Shown: in pieces, positions 16,349-26,579 of the stretch
How the letters are laid out: every line of letters begins with the position of its first letter
How positions within the stretch are numbered: position 1 is the first letter of the stretch
Source of the DNA: Alteripontixanthobacter muriae
GTDB taxonomy: Bacteria; Pseudomonadota; Alphaproteobacteria; Sphingomonadales; Sphingomonadaceae
Direction of reading: 5' to 3'
Assembly (NCBI RefSeq): GCF_013336795.1
Contig: NZ_JAAFZT010000035.1
Coordinates: 441,261 to 505,260, forward strand
Length of the DNA: 64,000 nt
Made by a program: the position numbers and the translations under genes
The notes under the pieces: model-generated
The model's database searches: none
Told to the model about the DNA's origin: nothing
What the model saw: the letters and a program-made list of their open reading frames with translations, nothing else

Positions 16349-16633
16349 TTAGTCTAGATTTACGAAGGTCACGAGACGCGGTGAGTACACCTTGCTGGAA
16401 TTCTCATCTGTGCCGAACCAGCAATGGAGGACCAGATGGCCCAGCTCATGGGCAGCATCGAAGCGTTCGCGGGCACCGCTGGTCTTGTCAGAATCCAAGA
16501 AGACGAAGGGTCGGAAACCACTCCAAAACGAGAAGGCCTCAACCTTCTCGCCGACCATCTCCAGTCGACACACAGTTACGCCTTTCGTCTCGAGCAGGCG
16601 GACGTTCGATACGACAAATAGCTTGAAAACGTT
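16349..16633 (-). pseudogene. ImmA/IrrE-family metallopeptidase fragment
   Basis: Open frame carrying the core of an ImmA/IrrE zinc peptidase domain: FSFWSGFRPFVFLDSDK, then RFDAAHELGHLVLH with the HExxH-type zinc motif HELGH. The N-terminal XRE DNA-binding domain expected in this family is absent; an in-frame TAG lies at 16634-16636. The C-terminal part with the third zinc ligand is also lost after LHCWFGTDE. The first usable start is a GTG at 16573. It is best read as a decayed piece of an XRE-ImmA regulator or antitoxin, not a working gene. Confidence 0.7.
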
Positions 16634-16797
16634 CTACCGATATCCGCGATCTACTTTGTTCGCCCTTATGCGCAGGCGGCCACAGATCAGCCCACTTCGT
16701 CTCACGTACACCTCGTCCTGCCGCGGCCATTGCATCAGAATACTCGGCGTTAACTAAAACCGCAGAAAGCCGATGCCTGTTTGCAGGAGTCAGATTG

Positions 16798-17463
16798 ATG
16801 GTAATCAAGGCGCATATGGGAGAGTTACCGCCGCATACTGGCAGGGCTCGTGAACCGCGCCGCAGAATAACGCTGGAGGGATCGGGAACTTTATCTTCTG
16901 GCGCGCCCATGGTTGTGACGATCCACAACATTTCAGAAACTGGAATGTTGATCGAATGTCAGCACGCTTTGGTGGTCGGCGAAACATTGGCGATCGATCT
17001 TCCTGGTGCGGAAACGACAAGTGCCAAAGTCGTCTGGTTGAGCGGTCATCTACAGGGATGCCAATTCGTAAATCCTATATCTAAGGCGGTCTTGAGCGCT
17101 GCTCAGTTGCGCAGTGCCGTGGGACAAGAAGTGGATACATCCGCTAGCAGAGATGCGCGATCAGCCGAGCCATTTGGTGTTCGGTTGCAGCGTCTACGCA
17201 AAGAATCAGGTCTTACGCTTGAGCAAGTCGCAGCAGAGTTGGGTGTGAGTAAGCCGACAGTCTGGGCTTGGGAGCAAGGACGGACTCGTCCAATTCGAGA
17301 AAGAATGGATCTGCTCGCACAGGTGCTAGGAACATCGAGCTCCGCGTTGCTGTCCGGCCAGATTAACGATCCCTTGGGAGAGGTGCTCGAAAGAAGCAGA
17401 CGGCAAATTGCCGATGCCTACGGGACCGGGCTGAACAATGTCAGAATCATGATTGAACTTTAG
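16798..17463 (+). CDS. PilZ domain - XRE helix-turn-helix fusion protein
   Basis: 221-residue protein joining two sensory/regulatory modules. Residues ~15-100 form a PilZ-like domain with an Arg-rich stretch (REPRRR) and NISETG (44-49), matching the [D/N]xSxxG c-di-GMP signature. Residues ~122-180 are an XRE-type HTH (RLRKESGLTLEQVAAELGVSKPTVWAWEQG). GGAG lies eight bases before ATG 16798. If both halves are active it would couple c-di-GMP to transcription directly. A diguanylate-cyclase-like gene lies on the other strand next to it. Neither the target promoters nor actual nucleotide binding can be shown from sequence. Confidence 0.85.
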   Translation: MVIKAHMGELPPHTGRAREPRRRITLEGSGTLSSGAPMVVTIHNISETGMLIECQHALVVGETLAIDLPGAETTSAKVVWLSGHLQGCQFVNPISKAVLSAAQLRSAVGQEVDTSASRDARSAEPFGVRLQRLRKESGLTLEQVAAELGVSKPTVWAWEQGRTRPIRERMDLLAQVLGTSSSALLSGQINDPLGEVLERSRRQIADAYGTGLNNVRIMIEL

Positions 17464-17585
17464 GGGGGATGAAGCCTCCGACATCCGTCGCGCGAAATGT
17501 TCAGTCGCGCATGTAGAACCTGTCATGCGCGCGCCCGCATTTCATCCATACAGTGTCCAAGGCCGCCGGGGGAGCTAGCCCCCGA

Positions 17586-18467
17586 TTAGGCAGTGATCTC
17601 TATACAGTTCGACCCTTTGATTCTCGCCCGGAATAAGGCCAGCTCCAGAGCTTTCATCGTGCTATCAAGACTCTGTTCGATTGGAGTGATGCCCACACTT
17701 GCGGTTATTGATAGGCGCGCAGGACTGATGGATTTGCTTAGTCCAGCGAGGGTGCTGATAATCTCTTTACATATAGACCGCATCCGGTCCTGCCCACCTT
17801 CCGGCAGCAAAATACTGAAGCGCTGGGCGCCAATTCGCGAAACAATGCTGTCACTATCCGACAGGGTCCTCAGGAGGCTTGCGAAAGCCTCTAGGAATTG
17901 GTCACCTGCAGAAAGACCGTAGCGCATATTGATGGCCTTAAAATACCTGATATCGAATACTGCTAGCCAGCCGTCGGATTGTTGGTCCAAAAGATGCTGC
18001 AGCATTGAGATAAATGCCCTGCGATTTGTGAGGCCCGTAAGCGAGTCTGTAAGTTCGGCCGCGAAGAGGCTTTCCCTAAGGGATCTGGCTTCCTCGATAT
18101 TGCGCATCACGCTGAGCACGCCGTATACCTCACCGTGATCATCGGTGAGGCTGCGCATCCGGATCGCGTGCCATTGCTCGCTACCATCTTCCGTAACTAA
18201 AGGGGCTTCAACCCAGGGCCGCGTGGGCTGGCCATCGATCGCGGCGCGGTGGGCCGCGTCTATCGCCGGTTTAAAGCGATCTCTGACCAGGTCGAGAATG
18301 TGCGGGCAGACCAGCATGTCGGACTGCGATACTCCCAACATGTCCATCGCCAGGGATGCGTGCTGGATGAAACCGTGGCGATCGGTTTTTAAGATAATGT
18401 CTGTCGTATCTTCAGATATAAGTTTGTAGAGGTTTGAAATTTCTATCCCGGTGAGTTCAAGACTCAT
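17586..18467 (-). CDS. PAS-GGDEF protein with degenerate GGDEF site
   Basis: 293-residue protein with an N-terminal PAS domain (about 15-125) and a C-terminal GGDEF fold (about 138-290). The signature site reads GAQRF (213-217) instead of GG[D/E]EF, and the metal-site segment reads FDIRYFKAIN (171-180), with Arg replacing the second acidic residue region. Catalysis of c-di-GMP synthesis is therefore unlikely; such domains often bind GTP or c-di-GMP or act by protein contact. Start at ATG 18467 behind a G-rich tract; an upstream start at 18497 would add ten residues. It is convergent with the PilZ-XRE gene, about 120 bases apart. Confidence 0.85.
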   Translation of the reverse strand: MSLELTGIEISNLYKLISEDTTDIILKTDRHGFIQHASLAMDMLGVSQSDMLVCPHILDLVRDRFKPAIDAAHRAAIDGQPTRPWVEAPLVTEDGSEQWHAIRMRSLTDDHGEVYGVLSVMRNIEEARSLRESLFAAELTDSLTGLTNRRAFISMLQHLLDQQSDGWLAVFDIRYFKAINMRYGLSAGDQFLEAFASLLRTLSDSDSIVSRIGAQRFSILLPEGGQDRMRSICKEIISTLAGLSKSISPARLSITASVGITPIEQSLDSTMKALELALFRARIKGSNCIEITA

Positions 18468-19163
18468 ATAAGACCCCCCAATAATAATCATGCCCATTCT
18501 TAGTTAGTGTTCATCTAACTTGCATTTAATGAGTATTCATCGTCTAAAGCCTTTGATCAAAAATGCACTTTGTTATACTAGTTATACAACTCCCCTAATT
18601 TCATTCGTCTTTGTGATTCGTTAACTATACTTACAAGATCGCAACGCGAAATACATAATAAAATGTCATGGGAGGGCCAGTTGGCGATAATCAGTGGTGC
18701 CACTGTCGTGTTGGCAGGAACGGTGCTCCTCAAAGCACCGACTCTGAATTGTAACGCACGCTGGTCTGCCTTGGTCTCTTGGCCGGCACGTCTTCCTCGC
18801 TGCGGGTTCGGTCTCTTGGCCATTGCCGACATACGCTTCGTGAAAGTTACTCTGAGTCTCGGCCGATTGGGGTGCATCATGCCAGTTTCGGGCCACTGCT
18901 TATGTGGAGCGGTATAGATGCAATCGTAGTGTGGATCACGACATGCAAAAAGCGCTACAACGCAAAGCGGCCAGCAATCAGCAGGCCATGTTCGCTTGTA
19001 TTTCAATCGGAAATGCACCGGATGGAGACTTTCGCAAGCTCAACCCCAAGCTTGGCAGTTTGCGCCTGATGTCTTCTATGGGGAAACATTAGCGAGAGCG
19101 CTATGTCCGACACTAGGGCGCAAAGCAGATAAGTACCTGCTCGAGTAGCGCTGCATCTCGTGC
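18468..19163. other. AT-rich gap without a convincing gene
   Basis: About 700 bases. The first 200 are AT-rich and hold a heptamer direct repeat (GTTATAC twice, two bases apart, near 18573-18588). Frames on both strands lack domains or ribosome sites. Likely the promoter region of the degenerate GGDEF gene plus non-coding sequence. Confidence 0.4.
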
Positions 19164-19838
19164 TTATCCAGTGTGGAGCAAGCCTTCTGCCGCAAATTCG
19201 CGTCCGAGTCTAAGGCCCACCGGATCGACGCTATGCCCCAATCCGCGGGAGATGTGTGTTTTCACCTCGACCCCAAGCCGTTTGAGTTGGCTCTCGGCGT
19301 CGCGCAAGGCGGCGACAGGAACGACAGGATCCGCTGTGCCGTGGACCAGCAGCACAGGTGGCTTCGAAAACTCCGAATGCGCCAACTCAGGGGTACCGGT
19401 TAGCATCCCCGAATAGCCGACTACAGCGGCCACTGAGCGGGCGCGCCTCAATCCAACGTGGAGCGCCATCATGGTGCCCTGGCTGAAGCCTACCAGTGCT
19501 AGGTTCGCTTCAGAAAGTCCGTACTGCGCTAGCTTTCGGTCTATAAAGGCGTTGATCGCCGGTGCAGCCGAAGCCGCGCCAGCAGCCAGCGCTTGCGGAT
19601 CGAAGTCTGACAAACCCCACCATTGGTACCCACTAGCCATCATTCCACAGCGCTGCGGTGCATGAGGTGCCAAAAATAGAGTGTCTGGCAAGACCTCCTG
19701 CCAATGCGGTGCAAGAGAGATCATATCAGTGCCGCTGGAACCGTAGCCATGCAGCAGGAGGACAATTTGTTTGGGTGCTGCACCAGATCGGGGCTGAAGA
19801 CTGGCACCATTAACAATCTTGGACAAAGAATTCTCCAT
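19164..19838 (-). CDS. phospholipase/carboxylesterase-family alpha/beta hydrolase
   Basis: 224-residue serine hydrolase of the carboxylesterase/acyl-protein-thioesterase family. It shows LLLHGYGSSG near the N-terminus, the nucleophile motif GFSQG, Asp in HGTADPVVP, and His in GLGHSVD near the C-terminus, i.e. a complete triad. It has no signal peptide, so it is likely cytoplasmic. The ATG at 19838 faces a divergent membrane-protein gene about 20 bases away. It probably hydrolyses short acyl esters; it is not linked to the TetR operator set. Confidence 0.87.
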   Translation of the reverse strand: MENSLSKIVNGASLQPRSGAAPKQIVLLLHGYGSSGTDMISLAPHWQEVLPDTLFLAPHAPQRCGMMASGYQWWGLSDFDPQALAAGAASAAPAINAFIDRKLAQYGLSEANLALVGFSQGTMMALHVGLRRARSVAAVVGYSGMLTGTPELAHSEFSKPPVLLVHGTADPVVPVAALRDAESQLKRLGVEVKTHISRGLGHSVDPVGLRLGREFAAEGLLHTG

Positions 19839-19857
19839 CGGCCTATCTGCACGTCTG

Positions 19858-20325
19858 ATGGACGTGGAGCTAATCGGCTCTTTCCGCTATGTTACCCGGA
19901 TGTCGTTTGCAAAGGTCGATCACTGGATTGGTAAAACGCTCTTCGTACCGCCAATCATCAAGCTGTGTCAGCTTACCCGCCAGAGCCAGTTCGCAGTAGC
20001 GCGCCTGTTTTGGTTTATCGCAGCGTTGGACGGGCTCTACCGGGCCGAAACGGTTTTCGCCATGGTTCTCTGGGGCGGATTCAGCTTGGTGATGATGGTG
20101 ACCGCTGCCACCCGAGCTGATCGTCCAACTGCAAGCTTTATGTTCCTGCGCTTGCTGGCGCTTCTCCTACTCGGACTTGATCTGGCTAAGGGTGCTGCAA
20201 CCGGCGAGTTGGCAGGAATTGAATTCTGGATTTTTGTACTAGTGGCCGAGTACGCGGCGACTATCCGTACGATCCCGCCGAAGAAGACGGCTAAGCTGGC
20301 GGATAAAACGGCTACCGCGAAATAG
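19858..20325 (+). CDS. hypothetical inner-membrane protein
   Basis: Protein of about 155 residues with three or four hydrophobic segments (FAVARLFWFIAALDGL, FAMVLWGGFSLVMMV, FMFLRLLALLLLGLDL, IEFWIFVLVAEYAA) and a Lys-rich tail. I recognise no family. The ATG at 19858 is used; an ATG at 19900 is equally plausible, and neither has a strong ribosome site. It is divergent from the adjacent esterase. Confidence 0.55.
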   Translation: MDVELIGSFRYVTRMSFAKVDHWIGKTLFVPPIIKLCQLTRQSQFAVARLFWFIAALDGLYRAETVFAMVLWGGFSLVMMVTAATRADRPTASFMFLRLLALLLLGLDLAKGAATGELAGIEFWIFVLVAEYAATIRTIPPKKTAKLADKTATAK

Positions 20326-20461
20326 GCCGCTCAAATGTACGTGCGACCCGCCGAAGAGTGTCCGCCACACTGCTACCGCAGGCGCTTTGTTACCCCAGCG
20401 TTACCCCGCAGGGCATAGGGACGCCATGCGCCTCCGTCGGGGCGGCAAGATACTCTAATTC

Positions 20462-20734
20462 ATGAAGAGAATGGAGCGGGCGGCGATCCAAACGCTCTAC
20501 CCCAACATTGGCACCAATCGCGGCGAACACCTGATGCGCGCGGTGGAGTTGTTGGAAGAGGCTGGCGACCGCGAGGCAGGGAAGGAGTTTCTGCCGATGC
20601 AGCCGGGTGAAATATACAAGACCTGCGCCGATAACGATGCGATCAGCGCTGACCTTGGAAATCGGCCCGCCACCTCAATCGAGCATGGCATACCCGAGTC
20701 AGTGCGCCGGCACCGCGATGACCAAAAGGTTTGA
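20462..20734 (+). pseudogene. decayed C-terminal copy of the UDP-sugar epimerase
   Basis: The translation matches the end of the epimerase at 14247-15245: it shares NIGxNRxEHLM, VELLE, KEFLPMQPG and TSIExGIP with the intact gene, in register through its stop codon. Substitutions hit conserved positions (for example WYRDYH has become RHRDDQ). The N-terminal ~250 codons, including the Rossmann domain and active site, are absent. The ~30 bases after the stop also match the flank of the intact gene. It is a remnant of a duplicated or recombined locus. Confidence 0.8.
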
Positions 20735-20897
20735 CAAGCAACAGATCGATCGAGAAATTTGCGCATTTGTCGGCAAAACCGGCTCGCTTATCGAACTGGC
20801 CGGGGCGGCGTTGCGCCGCACCGCTTGCATCCGCAGACCGCTATGAAAACAGCACTGACTATAAGGGACTGGGCTCCGGCTCCCTTGTTGCCTTGGC

Positions 20898-22123
20898 CTA
20901 GCTGCGCGTCTCGATCTGAACCGGCATCGCTGTGAATCCATGAAGGAAGGGCCTGGGGAGGCGCGTGGGCGCACCATGTGGGATTACGCGCCAGTTCCGC
21001 TCAACCAATTCCTCGATCAGTGTAGGAAGCTGGATCTCAGCAAGGCGAGCACCCACGCAGCGGTGGATACCATGGCCAAAGCCCAAGTGCCGACGAGCAT
21101 TGGCACGGCCGACATCAAATTTCTCGGCGTCGGGGAAGACGCTCTCATCCCGGTTGGCCGAGATATACCACATGACGATCTTCTCGCCTTCGGCGATCCG
21201 CTGCCCAGCTAGCTCGGTGTCGCAGGTGGCTGTGCGCCGCATATGCGTCACCGGCGATTGCCAGCGAACGATTTCCTGCGCTGCGTTGGCAATCAGCGAT
21301 TTGTCACCATGGAGGCGGTCGAGCTAGTCGGGATCAAGGTCGAGCGCCTCAACCAGACCGCTCATCGAATTTCGCGTTGTGTCGTTGCCGCCGACGATCA
21401 GCAAGGCGATGTTGGCGATCCGCTCAATCGGATTCAAGTTCCCCATAGCTTCAGAATGCACCATGCGGCTCAGCAGATCACCCGTTGGCGGCAAAGCGCG
21501 GCGCGCCTCGAGCTCGCGGTCGAACCGCGCCAGCATCTGCTGCATCTGAACCATGAACTCGGCACGGTATTCCTCGTTCAGATTGTCAGCCGAAACCCCG
21601 CTCGCCTAATCGGACCAGCGCTTGATGTCGCGCCATTCGTCAAAAGGCATGTCGAAGAGGATGCACAGCATGCCAAGCGTCTGCGGGATCGATACGCGCT
21701 CGAGCCAATCGAATGGCTCACCGATGGGGAGCGCGTCGAGCAATTCGGCACATCGCTCGCGGACTTGTTTTTCTTGCGTCCCCATCTGGCTCGGCGCGAA
21801 GGCCGGAGCGATGACCTTGCGCTGGACCGTATGGATTGGCGGATCCTGCGCGATGAAGTTGGGGAAGCGTATGAATCTGCGATCGTGATGTTTCCGCGCT
21901 CCCAGGACGAGGACCAGGTCGCAGGATCAAGCTCGATCTGCGCGATAAGATCGTAGGTCACTGCCGACCAATAGGCGCCGAACGGGCTTTCGGCGCGCCA
22001 ACTCAGTGGCGCTTCTTGGCGTAGCTGCGCGAATGGCTCGCGCCAGCTGTTTTCCACGTAAAGCGCGTTCGCGCTGAGATCGACCGGGGTCTCTGGTCTC
22101 CTCTCCTGGACGGTGTTCGCCAT
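20898..22123 (-). pseudogene. cytochrome P450 pseudogene
   Basis: A nearly full-length bacterial P450 can be read in pieces. The N-terminus starts at ATG 22123 behind GGGGGAG and continues to about 21880, where a frameshift occurs. The second frame carries IHTVQRKVIAPAFAPSQM and FDWLERVSIPQTLGML and meets a TAG at 21606-21608. It then continues with the I-helix motif GGNDTTRNS, a second TAG at 21324-21326, and finally the heme-binding FGHGIHRCVG. One frameshift and two nonsense codons make it non-functional as read. It lies between the decayed epimerase copy and the aldo/keto reductase. Confidence 0.88.
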
Positions 22124-22236
22124 GGCCTGCTCTCCCCCTAAATTCTTCAGCATTGCACGAGGCTTCACGCGCGTCATCAACGGCCTTGCGCTGGATTATA
22201 CGTTCTTAGGCTCCTCGACCGAACTGGCCGGTCTCG

Positions 22237-23232
<996 letters not shown>

Positions 23233-23449
23233 CTAGAGCGCTCCTTCACCGTATGTCGATCTCATCTTATACCACATTGTCTCTTCCGCCGACCCCAAGG
23301 AGATATAGCTGCGACACAGTTGGTTGGGCCAGGTTCGATGGCTATTGAGGCAATCAGAACGACTAGAGAGTAGGATTCCGATTGAGCCGATGGCTGGAAG
23401 CTACATCGAAATGGGGCTGCGAGATCAGAGAAGCCTAGAGGGGCGACGT

Positions 23450-23803
23450 CTAAGAGCTAGGCTCTCTACCCCTCATTGAACGGGCAATCGCTATAACGCC
23501 AAGTGCAGTCGCCGCTGCAAGGATGTCTGCGGCCAGATCACGCCATTCGGCTGAGCGGTTCAAGGCGGGGATCACTTGGATCATCTCGATAAGTGCTCCG
23601 AAGAAGCTCAGTCCGAGAAGTATGACCGGCAAGCTAACCCGCGGGTATGCAATCGCTGCTAGCAGCGCCAAGACACAAAAGGCGGCCATGTGCTGGAGCT
23701 TGTCGCTTGGATTGCCGGGGAGGGCAACGGGCTGTTTCATGCTCGCCATCACGAGCGCGAACGCGACGGCGCTCCAGAAGAGAAAGACGGGAAAACGATG
23801 CAT
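23450..23803 (-). CDS. VanZ-like membrane protein
   Basis: 117-residue integral membrane protein with three or four hydrophobic helices and the DKLQHMAAFCVLALL segment characteristic of small VanZ-family proteins. The ATG at 23803 begins the first helix; frames extending upstream are polar and implausible. Function in this family is generally unknown. It lies 34 bases downstream of the XRE regulator in the same direction. Confidence 0.7.
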   Translation of the reverse strand: MHRFPVFLFWSAVAFALVMASMKQPVALPGNPSDKLQHMAAFCVLALLAAIAYPRVSLPVILLGLSFFGALIEMIQVIPALNRSAEWRDLAADILAAATALGVIAIARSMRGREPSS

Positions 23804-23837
23804 GCCGAGCGCCCTGCAGCAGATATTTTTTGCGAAT

Positions 23838-24092
23838 CTATCGCTTGTGGAGGCGGACGCCGGGCGAGGAGACCGGATCGCCGATGAACTGGATTCCGGC
23901 TTCTTCAAGAGCAGCTTTGACGCGCTCGAGGGTGCCGCTGCGATAGGGGGGGATGCCCTCAACCGCTTCAAAGCGTTGGATGGTTGCCCAACCTACATCT
24001 GCCATGGCTCCTAGCTGCTCAGCAGAAAGATCCAGCAGAGCTCTAGCGGAACGAATTTGGCCTCCGGAAATCAGTTGACCTTTTATCGACAT
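23838..24092 (-). CDS. XRE-family transcriptional regulator
   Basis: 84-residue Cro/C1-type protein with the HTH at about residues 14-50 (IRSARALLDLSAEQLGAMADVG then ATIQRFEA) and the C-terminal TLERVKAALEEAGIQFI common to short proteobacterial XRE regulators. It is divergent from a tyrosine recombinase across only 20 bases, and those bases contain a perfect inverted repeat. This suggests that it represses both itself and the recombinase. Confidence 0.85.
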   Translation of the reverse strand: MSIKGQLISGGQIRSARALLDLSAEQLGAMADVGWATIQRFEAVEGIPPYRSGTLERVKAALEEAGIQFIGDPVSSPGVRLHKR

Positions 24093-24094
24093 AA

Positions 24095-24109
24095 GATATA
24101 TGATATATC
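24095..24109. promoter_or_regulatory. palindromic operator between XRE regulator and recombinase
   Basis: GATATATGATATATC is a perfect 7-bp inverted repeat around one central base. It fills most of the 20-bp gap between the divergent ATGs at 24092 and 24113, so a bound dimer would cover both translation starts. Confidence 0.65.
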
Positions 24110-24112
24110 ACA

Positions 24113-25060
24113 ATGCATGTTGAAAGCTCCTCCTTTAGCAAGCAGCAAGCTTCTCTTGATCGCTTATTTGCCCGCTGCGAAGGAGCATACTCTGAAAACA
24201 CGCTGCGGGGCTACCGCAATGCGCTGAAGCAGTTTCAGGGATGGTGCAAGGAGCGTGGTCTAGAGTGGCTTCCGGCTGAGCCTCACACGATTGCGAACTT
24301 CCTCGACATTGAGGTCAAGACCAAGTCTATCAGCACCATCAGACATCGCGTGGATGCCATCAGCTTCGCGCATAGGATGGCAGATCTTCCCTCACCTGCC
24401 GAACATAGCGAGGTACGCCTAGCACTGCGCCGCGCGCGAAGAGCCAAGCCGAGGCGCCCCAAGCAGGCGCTTGGACTTACCGCTGAGCTTCTGAACAAGA
24501 TCGTGGCAGCATGCCCAGACACGCTTGGCGGCCGGCGGCATGCTGCGCTGATTAGCGTCGGCTATGACACCCTATGCCGAAGCTGCGAACTGGTAGCTGT
24601 TCGTGCTGAGCATCTCAGCGACGATTTCTCGCACATCTATATCCTCCGCTCGAAAGCCGATCCTTTTGGAGATGGACGGGTTGCATATCTCTCTAGTGCC
24701 AACATTCAGCGCGTCCAGACTTGGCTTGATGCTTCCGGAATTGTTCATGGCCCGCTGTTCCGAGGGTTACACCTTGGCACGGTTTCGCACCAAATGCTCG
24801 GGACCTCATCTATTCGGCGCCTTATTAAAAGAGCTGCCGCGCGGGCCAAGCTCAGTGATGAATCCGTTCAGGCCTTGTCCGGTCACTCGATGAGGGTGGG
24901 CGCTGCACAGGACATGATGGTGGCAGGAGTAGACACGATCGGTATCATGCATGCAGGCGGCTGGAAGAGCCAAGCGGTTCTCGCTCGCTATGTCGAAAAT
25001 GCCTCAGCGGAACAGTTACATCACAAAAGATGGCAGCATCTATCTTCTGTTTTTCTCTGA
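24113..25060 (+). CDS. tyrosine recombinase / phage-type integrase
   Basis: 315-residue site-specific recombinase. An N-terminal SAM-like core-binding domain (about 10-110) is followed by the catalytic domain with Arg156, Lys181, His258-x-x-Arg261, His280 with Trp284 nearby, and the nucleophile Tyr293. All catalytic positions are present, so the enzyme appears intact. It is the only full recombinase in the window and is paired with the XRE regulator. No tRNA or duplicated attachment site was found within a few hundred bases, so it may be a domesticated or stranded integrase and not the end of a recognisable island. Confidence 0.9.
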   Translation: MHVESSSFSKQQASLDRLFARCEGAYSENTLRGYRNALKQFQGWCKERGLEWLPAEPHTIANFLDIEVKTKSISTIRHRVDAISFAHRMADLPSPAEHSEVRLALRRARRAKPRRPKQALGLTAELLNKIVAACPDTLGGRRHAALISVGYDTLCRSCELVAVRAEHLSDDFSHIYILRSKADPFGDGRVAYLSSANIQRVQTWLDASGIVHGPLFRGLHLGTVSHQMLGTSSIRRLIKRAAARAKLSDESVQALSGHSMRVGAAQDMMVAGVDTIGIMHAGGWKSQAVLARYVENASAEQLHHKRWQHLSSVFL

Positions 25061-25381
25061 GCCGCATTCTGCCGGGCGTCAGGTCTGCAGGCTCTGGATT
25101 GTTCGCAATCCCACGATGCTGCTGTGCACCACTTTTGCATCCGCTTCAGCTTGGCTTGGCGGTGCACTTGCGGGGAAGGGGATAACAACCCCGGTCAGCT
25201 GGACCCGGGCCATTCGCACGAGGCGCGCGACAGCACCGATTATCTTGAGCGGCCTACCGCTTCGCTGCTTGAGGCCGGACTGCGCTCAAGTAGCGGAAGC
25301 GAAGCTGGCCGGAGGCCTACCGGTAGCGCGAACAAAGACTCGCGGGGAAGGGCGCGAAATGCCAACTGGCCTACTGAGTTC
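25061..25381. other. gap between recombinase and UDP-glucuronate decarboxylase
   Basis: 320 bases between convergent genes. No ORF, tRNA, attachment-site repeat or obvious terminator was recognised. Confidence 0.4.
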
Positions 25382-26386
25382 TCAGCCGTTGAAGGCCACG
25401 GTGCGCGCCTTGATTGCGTCTGCCGCTGCATCCTCGCGCATCAGCGCGTCGAAATAGGCGATCGTGCGCTCGAGCCCTTCGCGCAGTTGCACCGCCGGCT
25501 CCCACCCCAGCTTCTCGCGCGCCAGATCAATGTTGGGCTTACGCTGCTTGGGATCGTCCTGCGGCAGAGGAAAGTTCTGCAACGTGGACTTGGAGCCCGT
25601 CAGTTCGATCACCGCTTCAGCCAATTCGCGAATGGTGAACTCGTTGGGATTGCCGATATTGACCGGGCCCGTCACATCGGGGCCGGTGTCCATCAGGCGC
25701 AGGAAGCCTTCAACAAGGTCATCGACATAGCAGAAGGAGCGGGTCTGCTGGCCATCACCGTAAATGGTGATCGGCTCGCCCTTCAGCGCCTGAATAATGA
25801 AATTGGACACCACGCGCCCATCGGCTGGATGCATGCGCGGCCCGTAGGTATTGAAGATGCGCGCGACCTTGACCTCGATGCTGTGCTGGCGGTGATAGTC
25901 AAAGAACAAGGTTTCCGCGCACCGCTTGCCTTCATCGTAGCAAGAGCGAGGGCCGATCGGGTTGACGTTGCCCCAATAGCTTTCTTCCTGCGGATGCACG
26001 GCGGGATCGCCGTAGACTTCCGAGGTCGAGGCCTGGAAGATCTTGACCCCGAGGCGCTTCGCCAGCCCGAGCATGTTGATCGCGCCGATGACGCTGGTCT
26101 TGGTCGTTTGCACCGGGTCGTGCTGGTAATGGATCGGGCTTGCCGGGCAGGCGAGATTATAGATCTCGTCGACCTCGACATAGAGCGGGAAGCAGACATC
26201 GTGGCGCATGAATTCGAAGCGGGGATGGCCGCTTAAATGATCCACGTTGCGCTTGTCGCCCGTGAAAAGATTATCGACACATAGCACCTCGTCCCCGCGC
26301 GCGATCAGGCGGTCTATGAGGTGCGACCCGAGGAAGCCGGCTCCGCCGGTCACCAACACGCGCTTCCTTTTGCTGAAATCTCTCAT
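25382..26386 (-). CDS. UDP-glucuronate decarboxylase (UDP-xylose synthase)
   Basis: Extended SDR enzyme of 334 residues converting UDP-glucuronate to UDP-xylose for polysaccharide. It has TGGAGFLG (13-20), the UXS-specific [11 protein letters not shown] and STSEVYGDP, catalytic YDEGKR, and [10 protein letters not shown] with substrate-binding residues. Start at ATG 26386 behind GGGGGAG; the ATG at 26392 is an alternative. It lies 193 bases downstream of the NusG/RfaH-like gene in the same direction. UDP-glucose dehydrogenase, which makes its substrate, is 1.3 kb further upstream. These form a precursor-supply group. Confidence 0.92.
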   Translation of the reverse strand: MRDFSKRKRVLVTGGAGFLGSHLIDRLIARGDEVLCVDNLFTGDKRNVDHLSGHPRFEFMRHDVCFPLYVEVDEIYNLACPASPIHYQHDPVQTTKTSVIGAINMLGLAKRLGVKIFQASTSEVYGDPAVHPQEESYWGNVNPIGPRSCYDEGKRCAETLFFDYHRQHSIEVKVARIFNTYGPRMHPADGRVVSNFIIQALKGEPITIYGDGQQTRSFCYVDDLVEGFLRLMDTGPDVTGPVNIGNPNEFTIRELAEAVIELTGSKSTLQNFPLPQDDPKQRKPNIDLAREKLGWEPAVQLREGLERTIAYFDALMREDAAADAIKARTVAFNG

Positions 26387-26579
26387 GCTCATCTCCCCCT
26401 GTTCCTCGATGCGGCGCAAGCCGCGGGCGATTATCCGCAAGGCTGTTCGCCGTCCGCCTCAGCTCGCAAATTTGTATTCTATGACGGCTACCGCACTCGC
26501 TGCCAAGCGAGGGCAGCGAGATCAAGATTTTTACAGGTACAAGCCTCCCATAGGAAAGCCTGCTGTCGCTTGCCGCCGC

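Noticed and set aside
18578-19018. A 146-codon minus-strand frame in the AT-rich gap
   Set aside because: Composition is not protein-like and no start signal is present.
24900-25400. An integration (att) site or tRNA next to the tyrosine recombinase
   Set aside because: No tRNA-like cloverleaf and no repeated core sequence was found on either side.
25124-26236. A 370-codon + strand frame opposite the UDP-glucuronate decarboxylase
   Set aside because: Antisense shadow of a well-supported gene; no recognisable domain.
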